Shown here: piece after piece, positions 44,783-55,339 of the stretch
Layout: each line of letters starts with the position of its first letter
How positions within the stretch are numbered: position 1 is the stretch's first letter
Assembly (NCBI GenBank): GCA_025677825.1
Contig: JAIXMO010000079.1
Location: forward strand, 30,818 to 94,817
From: Helicostylum pulchrum
Lineage: Eukaryota; Mucoromycota; Mucoromycetes; Mucorales; Mucoraceae
Reading direction: 5' to 3'
Length of the DNA: 64,000 nt
Notes under the pieces: generated by a model
Told to the model about the DNA's origin: nothing
What the model saw: only the letters and a program-made list of their open reading frames with translations
Databases searched by the model: none
Translations under genes and position numbers: made by a program

Positions 44783-45895
44783 ATGCTTCAACCGATATTA
44801 AAACGCTTGTTGTCAACATACCCAAAACGAGGTGACAAAGTCGTCCTCGCCATGTCCGGCGGCGTCGACTCCAGTGTCTCTGCCGCCCTCTTGAAACACC
44901 AAGGCTTCCAAGTCCAGGGTATTTACATGCGCAATTGGGATAGTTCGGATGAGCGAGGAGAATGTACCAGCCGCCAAGACTGGCACGATGTTCAAAAGAC
45001 ATGTGAAACACTTGATATTCAGTGCCGCCACGTCGACTTTGTCAAAGAATACTGGACCGACGTCTTTGAAAAGACACTTTCCGATTACGCACATGGCCTC
45101 ACCCCTAACCCAGACATTAGCTGTAACTCTCAAATTAAATTTGGTGCCTTACTAAACAAAATACCAGAGGATGCATGGTTTGCTACAGGTCACTACTGTA
45201 GATCCGTCAATGGGAAATTACTGCGTGGTCTAGAACGAAATAAGGACCAATCCTATTACTTGTCTACCGTCACCGAATCTGCACTAAAGCGCACACTTTT
45301 CCCGTTGGGTGACATTGCATCCAAATCCACCGTTAAAAAGCTCGCAATCCAATTCGGCCTTCACGACATTGCCCAAAAAAAGGAATCCATGGGCATCTGC
45401 TTTGTAGGTCAACGCAAAAAGTTCTCGGAATTTCTTGAACAATATATTGACCAACCACCAGGTCCAGTAATCGATCTAGATAGTGGACAAGTGATTGGCC
45501 AACACAACGGTTTGTATGGTTACACCATTGGTCAGGCTTCTCGAATCTGTCATGGTTCTGATAAATGGTTTGTGGCACAGAAGGTCTTGAGTGAGAATAA
45601 ATTAGTTTGTGTTGCTGGTTCAAACCACCCTGCTTTATTTTCAACACACTGTATTGCTCGTGATTGGGTCTGGACTACTAACGAACATCCTACCTTTGTA
45701 AACAATCAGTTACTTTTGGACGCTCAGGTCAGGTACAGGCAGTCACCTGAAAAGGCGATTTTGTCACCCACGTCCGATGGTCTCTATTCTATACGTTTCA
45801 AAAATCCTATAAGAGCTATTGCACGTGGTCAACAAGTAGTAGTTTGGGATCAAGATTGGTGTTTAGGTAGCGGAGTCATTGAAACTGTATTATAA
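44783..45895 (+). CDS. MTU1: Mitochondrial tRNA-specific 2-thiouridylase
   Basis: Thiolates U34 of mitochondrial tRNAs for Lys, Glu and Gln (yeast SLM3). A single exon of 370 residues. The ATG at 44783 begins MLQPILKRLLSTYPKRG, a short basic presequence. An upstream in-frame non-ATG extension was not used. The PP-loop SGGVDSS is at 25-31. Catalytic Cys114 lies in NPDISCNSQIKF, and the partner Cys206 in GICFVGQ, forming the disulfide pair used in MnmA-type chemistry. C-terminal beta-barrel blocks are GLYGYTIGQ and ARGQQVVVWD. The stop lies 18 bp from that of the convergent VAP gene. Confidence 0.95.
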   Translation: MLQPILKRLLSTYPKRGDKVVLAMSGGVDSSVSAALLKHQGFQVQGIYMRNWDSSDERGECTSRQDWHDVQKTCETLDIQCRHVDFVKEYWTDVFEKTLSDYAHGLTPNPDISCNSQIKFGALLNKIPEDAWFATGHYCRSVNGKLLRGLERNKDQSYYLSTVTESALKRTLFPLGDIASKSTVKKLAIQFGLHDIAQKKESMGICFVGQRKKFSEFLEQYIDQPPGPVIDLDSGQVIGQHNGLYGYTIGQASRICHGSDKWFVAQKVLSENKLVCVAGSNHPALFSTHCIARDWVWTTNEHPTFVNNQLLLDAQVRYRQSPEKAILSPTSDGLYSIRFKNPIRAIARGQQVVVWDQDWCLGSGVIETVL

Positions 45896-45913
45896 AAAAA
45901 AAGGGACTTTATT

Positions 45914-47212
45914 TTAGAAAAAGAGATATGTGAAAATAAAAACTAAGGCGGCTACTGCTAATACTACTTGAGGTGGATACCCTTCAGTAGGACGTGGTTT
46001 TTCTAAAGCAGCCAAGTGTTGATGTACTGCATCTAACGGTTGAACCGTAGCTGGTAATCTACGTCCATTATTATTGTTGCTGCGAGAACGAACATTTTCC
46101 TTTTCCAATTCAATTAATTGTTGTTCAAGCTGTTTAATCTTTTTCAATGCTTCATATAATTCCTTCTTTTCATCTACTACTACTACGTCCTTTTTAATTT
46201 CTTCTACTACTACGGGAGCTACTGATGCTGCTACGGGAGCTGATGCTGCTACGGGAGCTGATGCTGCTACGGGAGCTGATGCTGCTACAGGAGTTGATGC
46301 TGCTACAGGAGCTGCTTCTGGAATAATACTTCTGGGCTTGGTTTCAACAGGAGGTGAAACAGTAACAGAAGGGTTAATAGGTGAAAAGGCACTAGCAGAT
46401 TGAAGAGGTACAACTGGACTCTCAGGTTCTGTGTTAATAGGAGCTGGTGTTTCTGCTTTCGACGATGATGCAATCGTATCGGCAGTTGTAGCCGGTTCAG
46501 GAATAATAGGAGGAGATACAACATTATTCTACACAAAAAAATAAATTAAGTGTCTGTAGTACACACAGTGTCTGTGAATGGTTAAAAAATGCTTACGTTT
46601 TCTTGGTTTAGCACTTCTTCTTCTACTACTTGTTCTCCTTCTCTTGGACCAACAAACACACACTTAATCTTGTGTTGATGCATACTAGCCTTTTCCTCAG
46701 CTTCCACATGCGACCACTAATTTTTTTATTGTTATTATTACGCACACACACACTTTTATGTAACTGTACAGTGGAACTTACCATGCTGGAAATATCTTGT
46801 TGCTCAAATGATTCGTGAATTGGAGCAGTTTGAACAAGAAACTTATCCTTACACTTGTAATCTTCTGGAAGGTCTTCCTTGAACGGTTGTAAAATAACTA
46901 TAGTTGTATCAGTATCGTCATCATAATTATAGCTCAGTGGTATGTAAACTTACTTTGAACTTCGATTTCTGAGTTGGGTTCAATACGTCCAGCGTTTGGT
47001 CGAACACAGTATTGTTTAGGTGCTGTGGTCTTTACTTTAAAAATAACTGCTTCAGTTCCGGGATTCTTTACATGAAGAGATTCCTTGGACACACGCGTAA
47101 ATGGTCCTAAAGGTGTGTGGGGGGTTAGTTTGTTTCATCTAGCTTTCTTTATATATAAGCTTTGCATACCGTGAAATTCTAACTGTTCGGCAGGGTCAAT
47201 AATAACAGACAT
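45914..47212 (-). CDS. SCS2: VAP/Scs2-type ER membrane contact-site protein
   Basis: Tail-anchored ER protein that binds FFAT motifs and tethers the ER to other membranes. Exons: 47212-47170, 47106-46954, 46897-46782, 46716-46597 and 46528-45914 (348 residues). The MSP domain is at 1-125 with the signature VFKVKTTAPKQYCVRPNAGR-type strand (read here VIFKVKTTAPKQYCVRPNAG) and ILQPFKEDLPEDYKCKDKFL. A long Pro/Ala/Val linker includes five APVAAS-type repeats. A coiled coil (KELYEALKKIKQLEQQLIEL) and a C-terminal helix (VVLAVAALVFIFTYLFF) complete the usual VAP layout. Confidence 0.92.
46222..46315 (-). repeat. Five 18-bp tandem repeats coding APVAAS in the VAP linker
   Basis: The unit GATGCTGCTACGGGAGCT (plus strand) occurs about five times with few changes. 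It encodes the Ala/Pro/Val/Ser linker between the MSP domain and the coiled coil. Copy number is likely variable among strains. Confidence 0.85.
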
Positions 47213-47734
47213 GGTGTAAAGAAAAAAAATATATATATTTGGGTGAAAAAAAAAGAAAAAAAGAAAAAAAAAAGAGAGAGAGAAAAAAGTAAACAGCAAT
47301 TGTTTAAAATAAAGGGTTATCACATGTTTCTGATTAAATCTCCTCCTCCTCCAAATATATTTTGTGCCGTCCTTATTAACGGTTTAGTTTTATCTACTCA
47401 TTTAAATTGGAGTGATTAAGCGATCATCTTTTTCTTTTAGTATCTTTGTTTGCTGCAGCAAAATACTTTTTTACAAAAAGTTTCTCTCCGTGATAATATA
47501 AATGCATCATTTTTTTTTAGTACACACCCCCTTTCTTTCTAAACCCCAAGAATATACAAGTGCACTACACACACAAAAAAAAACTAAATCACAATTAAAA
47601 CTGACAATTTCGGCTATCATGCATGTGAACGTATACCCTACAATAAGTGATTTTTTTTTAAATTTCAGCCACTTTTTCTTCGTTAGAAGAAAAAAAAACT
47701 TTTTTTCCCTCTTTTTTGCTGCTACAACAAAAAT

Positions 47735-49235
47735 ATGAAGAGTGCACTAAGTTTAGAAACAGTAGCAACATGCTCTACAACAAAAGCTAGAGTCAATAAA
47801 CTTATTTTACCTCATGGACTCGTGGATACACCTGTGTTTATGCCTGTGGGTACACAAGGTAGTCTAAAAGGATTTACACCAAAGGCTATTGAAGATATGA
47901 ACTGTCAAATCATGTTGAACAATACATATCACCTTGTAAGTTATTTTCTTATTTATTTTACCGTGCAGCCATTTATTTATTTTTCGTATAGGGCTTGAAA
48001 CCAGGACAAGAAATCTTGGATCAAGCAGGTGGATCTCACGCATTTCAAAACTGGAATGGCAACTTATTAACGGTAAAGCTATACATAAAATATATCGAGT
48101 TTTTTTTTTTAATACAAGTCACTTATAACTTCGCACCAACAGGATAGTGGTGGGTTTCAAATGGTATCCTTATTAAAGTTGGCAGAAATTACCGAACAAG
48201 GCGTTCAGTTCCAATCGCCTCACGACGGCTCGCTCATGATGCTGACCCCCGAGCACAGCATGTCCTTACAAAACTCCATTGGATCCGATATCATGATGCA
48301 ATTAGACGATGTCATATCTTCGCTGACAACTGGGCCTCGTGTCGAAGAAGCCATGTGGAGATCCATTCGATGGTTGGACAGGTGCATCAAAGCACATCAA
48401 AAACCCGAAACTCAAAATTTGTTTGCTATTATTCAAGGTGGCCTGAACCCAGACCTTCGAAAGTTGTGTATTGATGAAATGGTAAAGAGGGATACTCCCG
48501 GGTATGCAGTAGGTGGATTAAGTGGTGGAGAAGAAAAGGAAGAATTTTGGAAAATGTAAAAAAGAAGCAACAAAATGAATTTAGCAAAAAGTTTTTATAC
48601 TTATTTTATTTTTTAGTGTTACATTGTGTACAGACTTGTTGCCGAAAAGTAAACCTGTATATTGTATGGGTGTTGGGTAAGTAAAAAAAAAAAAAGGAAA
48701 CAAAAATCGAGTATGCTACATTTTTATTCACCTATAATAGCTACGCTGAGGATTTAGTAGTATGTGTTGCACTAGGTGTTGATATGTTTGATTGTGTGTA
48801 CCCTACACGAACTGCCGTAAGTTCTCTAAACCTTTTTTTAAGAAAAAAACATTTTTCCTTAGCAATTTTTTTTATTATTATTAGAGGTTCGGTAATGCAC
48901 TTACAATGAATGGCATTATTTCTTTAAAGTCGGGTAAATACGGTCTTGATTTTGGGCCTATTGAACAAGGCTGTGGATGCGATACTTGCCGCGACTATAC
49001 ACGATCTTATATCAATTTAGTGTCAAGAGACCCCGTAGGTGGTAGATTGGTATCTGTACATAACGTTTACTTTCAGTTAAGGTTGATGAGAGAAATGAGA
49101 GAAGCTATCAAAAGAGACGAGTTCCCGTGTTATGTTAAACAATTTTTTAAAGGATACTTTAAAGAGAGTAGCAAGTATCCTGCGTGGGCTGTTAGTGCGC
49201 TTAAAAGTGTTGGTGTAGACTTGTTGCAGGTGTAA
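47735..49235 (+). CDS. QTRT1: Queuine tRNA-ribosyltransferase, catalytic subunit
   Basis: Exchanges guanine-34 for queuine in tRNAs for Asp, Asn, His and Tyr. Exons: 47735-47935, 47992-48072, 48143-48555, 48617-48676, 48741-48816 and 48885-49235 (393 residues). Motifs are [20 protein letters not shown], the substrate-binding Asp in [23 protein letters not shown], and the nucleophile region [19 protein letters not shown]. Zinc ligands are C-x-C-x2-C in GCGCDTC plus His in VHNVYF. The DSGGFQM and FDC..PTR motifs mark the catalytic QTRT1 subunit, not QTRT2. S. cerevisiae lacks this pathway; here salvage of queuine is implied. Confidence 0.96.
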
Positions 49236-49575
49236 GGCAGGATTTGTATATATAGACTAGTTTTTTTTTTTGTTGTTGTAATAAATTTAGATTTTTAAGA
49301 AAAGTATTGGATAATTCAAGAAAGATGAGGGCGGGGAAGTTTATAGAAAAAATATTCAGTTACTTTCTTTAACCGCAAACTTCATCCATGATGCTAAACA
49401 GCTAAAACTTGTTTATTCTTTTTAAAGGAACTTTGCATGAATCAAAGTCGAAACAAACAAGGTACCACATAAAAACGATTTAACGCGTCACGATACCCGT
49501 CTTCTTTTTTATATTTGTCTTTTTTTTTTTTTGTCTTTTTTTTTCCATAATCTATTATTCTGCTTTTAATTTTAA
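49236..49575. other. Short intergenic region after QTRT1
   Basis: Only T runs and AT-rich sequence were seen. Confidence 0.5.
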
Positions 49576-49798
49576 ATGTTCATGAACATGACTCAACACT
49601 CTCCATCTATAAAGGTACGCGGAAAAAGTAATACTTTAAACCTTTTCTTTTTCTTTTTTCTAAACGTATATCTAGAATTTCTCCCGTTTTAAAAAAAGAT
49701 ATTTGACGGACGCGATAAATATATCTCATCCAGGGCAAAGAGCTCCGGCTTATTACAAGGTTGAACCGCCTTGGGCTACACGATCGACCGTCTTGTGA
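49576..49798 (+). CDS. Possible tiny spliced ORF or gene remnant next to a LINE
   Basis: Exons 49576-49614 and 49676-49798 would encode 53 residues. The first ends in SIK; the second starts NFSRFKKRYLTDAINISHPG and ends at TGA. Intron signals are good (GTACGC...TATCTAG, 61 bp) and the second exon is GC-richer than its surroundings. I do not recognise it. It could be the 5' part of a gene cut off by the LINE that begins about 100 bp further on. Confidence 0.3.
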
Positions 49799-49816
49799 CA
49801 CTGATATAATGTGCAG

Positions 49817-49868
49817 ACTTTTAAAGGACTTTTAAAGGACTTTTAAAGGACTTTTAAAGGACTTTAAA
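49817..49868 (+). repeat. 11-bp tandem repeat (ACTTTTAAAGG, four full copies plus a partial)
   Basis: Units at 49817, 49828, 49839 and 49850, then a partial unit. It sits directly before the 5'-truncated LINE copy 1, so it may have arisen during integration or slippage. Confidence 0.85.
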
Positions 49869-49896
49869 TAAAAAACGGAATTTCTTAGCTTGATAC

Positions 49897-52072
49897 CGCA
49901 GATCATGTAAAACCTGAAATCCTTAAGCCCTTCTCGTTAGTCCCGGTCCTTTCCTCACTGTTCCGACTATGCTTCATGTTGTCTTACACTCCTTTACTTT
50001 GGCGACAAGTAACTGTCTTCCCGATATTTAAAAAAAGGTGATGTCCACAACCCGTCGAATTATCGTCCTATCTCGCTCACATCGGTCTTTCGCAAGTTGT
50101 TTGAAAAGGTTCTCTCTCCAATGATTGTTTCTGACTCTCCTGCTTTGGATGTTGTCCAAGGTGGCTTTCGTAAACAATGCAGTCCTCTTGACCAAACCGT
50201 CTGTCCTCATGACCTCATGCACGACTATTTTCTTCAACACCACCATTACCCATCAGTGGCCTTTCTGGATATTAAATCAGCACATACAACACTGTTGATC
50301 GCAGAGTTGTTTGGGATGCTCTATTTGAATCACCCTTGTTTCCTCGCCCTCTGTTATACTTGCTTATGAATATGTTTGATGAAGTATCTGTTTCTGTCTT
50401 ACTATCGAACCAGTCTTCAGACTCTTTTTCTCCTTCCACTGGCTTACTTCAAGGATCAGTTCTCTCGCCTCATTTATACTCGGTGTATATCAACTCGCTT
50501 CCTGGTGTCCTCAGACAGGTTGCTAGCAGTACCACTACCCATATCACTGTCCCTAACGAATCAAGACCAACTCCTTTGACTTCTCTTCTCTTTGCTGATG
50601 ATGTGGCTATCTTTGGTAATAAATCAGAAGTTCAATCTATGCTGGATCTTGCATCACAACACTCTCTTGACCTTGGCTATCGATGGAACCCTAGCAAGTG
50701 TGCAATCTTAAACGCTCCTTCTACCACTTCATCATCATCAACTGGTTTTGTTTTTACTCTATATGGACAGGCTATTCCTACTGTTGAACAATTTACATAT
50801 CTTGGTATGGAATTTACAAAAAAAGGACTTTATGCTTCTGGTATCTTGGAAAAGCGATCTGTAGGTGCCATAAAAACCATGGCCTTACTTAACTCTATTG
50901 GTGTCAATCTAAATGGTTTCTCCTTACTCTTTTGTTCCAGACTATATTCCTGTTTTATTCGACCAAAATTCGAATATGGTTTTGCTATAACAAGATTTAG
51001 GGCTCCTGAAATTAAAGCTCTGGAAGGTCTTCAAAACAAGTTGGTATCAATGTTCCTCAGTAGCAACCATACAACAGTTGCTAAACATATTACTTGTATT
51101 ACTGGTGTTATTCATCGTTATAACTCGTTGGTAACAAAATTTGTCTTACGTTCGCGGTTCTTACCTGATGATTCACTACTTATCCTCTAAAGAGATTCTC
51201 TTCGGTATTCACGATTGAATGCTTTTCTCAAGACCAATGTATTGTACATATCTATACCGCCTCATGCTTTACATAGTCCAGACCTGTTACGTACACATTT
51301 CAAACAATTCCGTCAACAACGGTGTGATGAACAAAGACTTGTATATGCTAGAAATGGTACAAATCTTCTCTTACGCGCCTGTCGTGCTGATACAACTAAA
51401 CCGGATCCTATCTTGTATCTTCCAATGGATAACTGCGCTCGTAGTTGTCTTGTTCGATGGCGTCTTGGTAGGTTCACCGCTATGGCCCATAATGAATGTC
51501 CCTGTGCTGATTTTGGTGCTCTTATCCCGCATGAGCATTTTCTCACTTGCCGTGCTATTGATTTCGCACTATTCCACTCCTTACCCGTTGCTCCTCCTGA
51601 AGTCAACAAAATTGATTTTGCTTTAAACTCACTGCCAACAAAAGAATCATCCAGTCCCCCTTCCTTTTGGCCAGATCTATTGGTCATCCTATGGCACATT
51701 GACACGCTGTGTCACCCAAACAAAAACATTCCACCGGATCCCTCTCCTGAGCTATCCTGGTACTGCTACTCTTCGTGAACAGTGCTCTGGTTGTCTTTTG
51801 GTGCGGTAATTCCAGCAGTAAGTGTATATTATCAAATTCCCTGACCGCGAATGTACCTCCAAATCATGACGACACATATTAACTTAGTGTTCCTCTCCTT
51901 TACTCTTACCTTTTTGTTCCATTATATATTCACCTGTATATATCCTCTTTGTCCTATGGAATTTTTAGCCATCTTTACTCTTTCGTTCTTGGAATTTTAG
52001 ACATACATCTATGGATAGTCCATTAAATTCCTTTTAATATAACCTAGTAATAAAAACAACAAATTCTTAACC
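49897..52072 (+). mobile_element. LINE copy 1, 5'-truncated in the reverse transcriptase, decayed
   Basis: Sequence homologous to copy 3 starts around DHVKPE (49901), so the endonuclease and first RT blocks are absent. The RT core is readable with breaks: an extra A in the run near 50030, a frameshift near 50280-50300 in the AFLDIKSA region, and a stop at 51188-51190 after SLLIL. The catalytic block LLFADDVAIFG is present (around 50585). The remaining frame runs to 51778 and ends LSWYCYSS. The 3' UTR (51779-52072) closely matches that of copy 3. It ends ...AAATTCTTAACC, followed by a tRNA-Ala-derived 14-mer. Confidence 0.88.
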
Positions 52073-52086
52073 TGAGCTACAACCCC
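52073..52086. repeat. tRNA-Ala 5'-end fragment at the LINE copy 1 end
   Basis: TGAGCTACAACCCC is identical to the complement of the first 14 nt of the tRNA-Ala(AGC) gene at 57913-57926 and to 63335-63348. It reads as the remaining half of a target-site duplication. Confidence 0.8.
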
Positions 52087-52176
52087 AACCCCCACAGACT
52101 CGCGCAAAAAAAGCTTTCTGAAGCTGCGGCTAAGACGCTTCTTTCTCGACAGTCTGCTTCAAACTCCACCCAACGT

Positions 52177-53352
52177 ATGATATGTGACTCCCAGGAGTCT
52201 ATACCAAACGGTCTGCCTCTTCCCTCTCAAATCTTTGATGATTTTCCAGAATCCCAAGTATCAATAATTGAATCATCCTCTGATATGCCAGTGCATAGTG
52301 GTATGCCTGACTGGGTACTCAACTTCACCAAAGAACTCCGTGAAGTCCGTGCCTGCCAAGAAGAACAAGCATCTCGCTTAACCGCTGAGAACTTGCAACT
52401 CAAAACGTCCCTTCAAGAAGCCCAAGACAAGATTGCTTTGCTTGAAAGTCGCCTCGCCCATAATCATAATCATAGTCCTGCATCTGACTTGAACGTAGTT
52501 CATGAAGATGTCGATTTTGACATGGTCGCTGAAGCCTCCTTTCCTGCTCTGGTCTCTCGTGATTTGTCGTCGAATGCTAGTAAGTGGGCCGGCGTTACCG
52601 AATCCACTGTCTCTACCCCTAAGAAGACTGCTGCCCAAATTGTTGCTTCTGGCACCAAGAAGAATTCCCCTGCCAAACAATCTTTGTCGTTAAAGAAAAA
52701 GGTTGCAATTGGTCGTCCCTTTTTGGAGCAATCCTCTGGACCTCAAGGCTTCAAATATGTCTATATACCTCGTGCTCGTAAGATGACTCGAATTGAAGTT
52801 AGAACCAGTCTACGACAAATTGGTGTTGATACTAATCGTGTCTTGGATATCATCTTCCCTGCTGCTGGTACTATTGGTGTTCTATTGCATATTCAGTACG
52901 TCAAGTCCTTCACTGCTCTCATGGTTAGTGTTGGTGGCAAGATTCTTGATTCTTTTGATGTCTTGGATCCTAAACATCTCGGTGATCCCAAGTACATGTC
53001 ATATACTGAGGAAGCTCGCGAAACTAAAGCTATGGAACTTCATGCCAACCGTTGTTTAAGTGCATTGACCTTTCTTCATCGTACCAAGTCCCACCAAATG
53101 CAACATGTTGGTCGTTCGTTCATTAGTTTGGGTTGGATAACCAATAGCGAGCTCTTGGATGTGTTGTCTCTTCCAAATGATTCTTCTTCTTCTGGTGTCA
53201 AAACTGTGTCTAGGCCTGGTGATGTCTTTGTTCAAGAACAGGGTGATACTACTATGGATGATGGTGATAATGATGTTGACGTTGTCGGCGATTCTGGTAG
53301 TGTTGCTATGGATCAAGATGCCAAGTCTGTTGTCCCTGATGTTTCACTCTAG
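52177..53352 (+). pseudogene. LINE ORF1 protein, copy 2 (N-terminally truncated)
   Basis: The 391-residue frame from the first ATG extends upstream in frame to the element junction. A coiled coil (LTAENLQLKTSLQEAQDKIA) is followed by a conserved block with GPQGFKYVYIPRARKMTRIE, then IGVLLHIQYVKSF. The acidic tail ends VVPDVSL. Its counterpart in copy 3 has GPTGFKYVYIGRSRKITRAT. It is probably the nucleic-acid-binding ORF1 protein of the LINE. Confidence 0.8.
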
Positions 53353-53353
53353 T

Positions 53354-54631
53354 ATGTCGGCCCCACAGCCGTATACTACTAGTTTGTGGAATGCCAATGG
53401 TCTTCGACTTACTACAATTCAAGATTCCCGTTCTTATATCCGCTCTTCTCATAACTTCTTCATTACCGAAACATGGCTTACTCCTCCCATGTTAGTTCCT
53501 ACTGACTGGCCTTAATTCTATCTATATGGTACCAAAGTTGCGAAAGCAAACCGCGGTATGAGTGGTGTTGCTGCTCTAGTTAATCCTTCCTGTCCTTATC
53601 AAGTTACTCTCCTTCCTTCTCCCAATGCATGCACTCTTTCTCCCAATGCATGCACTCTATCTCTTAAAGTTGGTGTCTTCCGTGTGCATTGTGTATATAT
53701 TCCTCCGTCACTTAAGAACACTCAATTACTTGACATCTTAGGGTCCATCCCATTTGTTCCTAACACAATCATCTGTGGTGACTTTAATGCACGTCTTGGT
53801 GAGTCTCTTGGTGACTATGCTGTCAATTCTCGTGGTCGCTTGTTTGAACCATGGGTCCTTGACCGTCAACTATCAATTCTAAGTGCTTCTCTTGCTCTTG
53901 GTATTCCTACCTTCAATGGGTTTCGATTGGGTAAAGAAACAAGCAGTATTATTGATTTGTTCGTGACCAATGTGGATGCTTCTTCAATAGATGGTTCCTT
54001 CATTCATGTTGAGTCAGAACTATCTCTAGGATCAGATCACCGTCTACTTATGTTGTCGTTTGACTTTGATTCTCGGGATATAGGGTCTGGGGCATTGGGA
54101 TCTGAGGCTTTGGGATCTGGGGATAATGGTGCTGGTGTCTCTGTTCGTCGTAACTGGAAGCTGTCTCGTCTTGGCAAGAAGACGTATCTTTATTAGTATC
54201 GCTCTGCGTTTAAGTCTAAGGCTGAATCATTAAACGAATCTCTTTCTGGTATGGTTCAAGATCCTCCTGATTCCCAGCCCAATATTGATTCATTGTATAA
54301 TGAGTTAGTAGAAGGTGTATACTCGTCTTTGGATGCTTCGGTTGGTAAGAAATCTGGTCGCTCAGGTTACTGGAAAAAGTACTGGACTCAAGAACTGCAA
54401 GATGCCGCTGAACTGCGTGAATCATGCTATCGTCGTTGGCGTCGCGCTACCACTGCTGATAGAATGTCTCTGTTCCCGCTTTTTGAAAACGCTAAACGTT
54501 TGTTTCGCAAAGCTGTGCAAGCAGCTAAGCGTGCTTCGTGGAAATAGCTTGTTGCCTCTCTTGAGAAAGATTTTTCGAAAGCTACTTCGACTATAAAGAA
54601 TATAAAACGTAGACATGAATCCTCTGCCTCG
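53354..54631 (+). pseudogene. LINE ORF2 endonuclease part, copy 2, with stop codons
   Basis: It starts ATG at 53354, one base after the ORF1 stop. The endonuclease blocks are LWNANGLRLTTI, FFITETWL and ICGDFNARLG, then GSDHRLLMLSFDF. Stops interrupt at 53514-53516 (after PTDWP, where copy 3 has Gln), 54194-54196 (TAG after YLY) and 54545-54547. No RT follows. Confidence 0.85.
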
Positions 54632-54632
54632 T

Positions 54633-55339
54633 AGGATTTTATTTAGCTACTTCACATTACCAGTTCATTGAAAATAGGCTATGCTTTATAAAGCGACCAA
54701 CAATTTTCTGGTATTAATTTTAACTTAATGCTATTCATAATAAACAAAACCTTTAGCCTGCTAACCCCTAAGAAAAAAAAAAGACATTGTATTATAATGG
54801 TAAATACCGTATTCTGGCTTCATCTGACTATTTTTTTTTTGGGCTGTTATAGAGCGAAGACTTTGGGAAACTAAAACAAACTTTAGATAAGGATGCGTTG
54901 GAAGGTATTCGATATCAGAAGACCAGTACTTTCCAATAAACAAATAAAATGCTCTTTGTTGATCTTAAATTTGTCAATTGTTATGTGAGCCCCTGTTTTA
55001 TTACGGCTATAATGAAAGAAACTCCAATTTTACACATTATTAAACCAAAGCAATTTTACTCTGCATCAAATTTGTTAATAACCTACTCAATTTTCCAGTT
55101 TAGACTGAAAGGTTTACTGTCAGCTTCAACTTGTCAACCCCTTTTTAGTTTGATTTTAAAAACAGTCAATTTGATACAGGAAAATTTTTATGCACACAAA
55201 CTAACCATACCATCACTACTTGTACGTGACTTTGTCATACATTCTATTACACAAACTTAGTTCCCAAAAAAAAAACATTACAACTGTTCTTTCACTCTCT
55301 CTCTCTCTTACTTTTTTTTTTTTGAAACCGTTAAAACAA
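54633..55339. other. Intergenic region between LINE copy 2 and the RRM gene
   Basis: AT-rich. A 103-codon plus frame (54949-55260) has no recognisable domain and is probably chance. The RRM gene promoter should lie near its right end. Confidence 0.5.

Larger units (their letters stand above)
52087..54632 (+). mobile_element. LINE copy 2, truncated at both ends and decayed
   Basis: The ORF1 frame is open from the junction at 52087 without its N-terminal part. ORF2 covers the endonuclease and the region before RT, and the homology ends at about 54632 (after KRRHESSAS). RT and the 3' UTR are missing. Loss of the 3' end is not explained by normal 5' truncation, so a later deletion or rearrangement is likely. 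Confidence 0.85.

Noticed and set aside
46931..46943. Perfect tRNA A-box-like string TAGCTCAGTGG inside a VAP intron
   Set aside because: No anticodon arm, T arm or acceptor pairing follows; it lies between well-supported coding exons.
54949..55260. 103-codon plus-strand frame upstream of the RRM gene
   Set aside because: AT-rich composition, no recognisable motif, no promoter; chance frame most likely.
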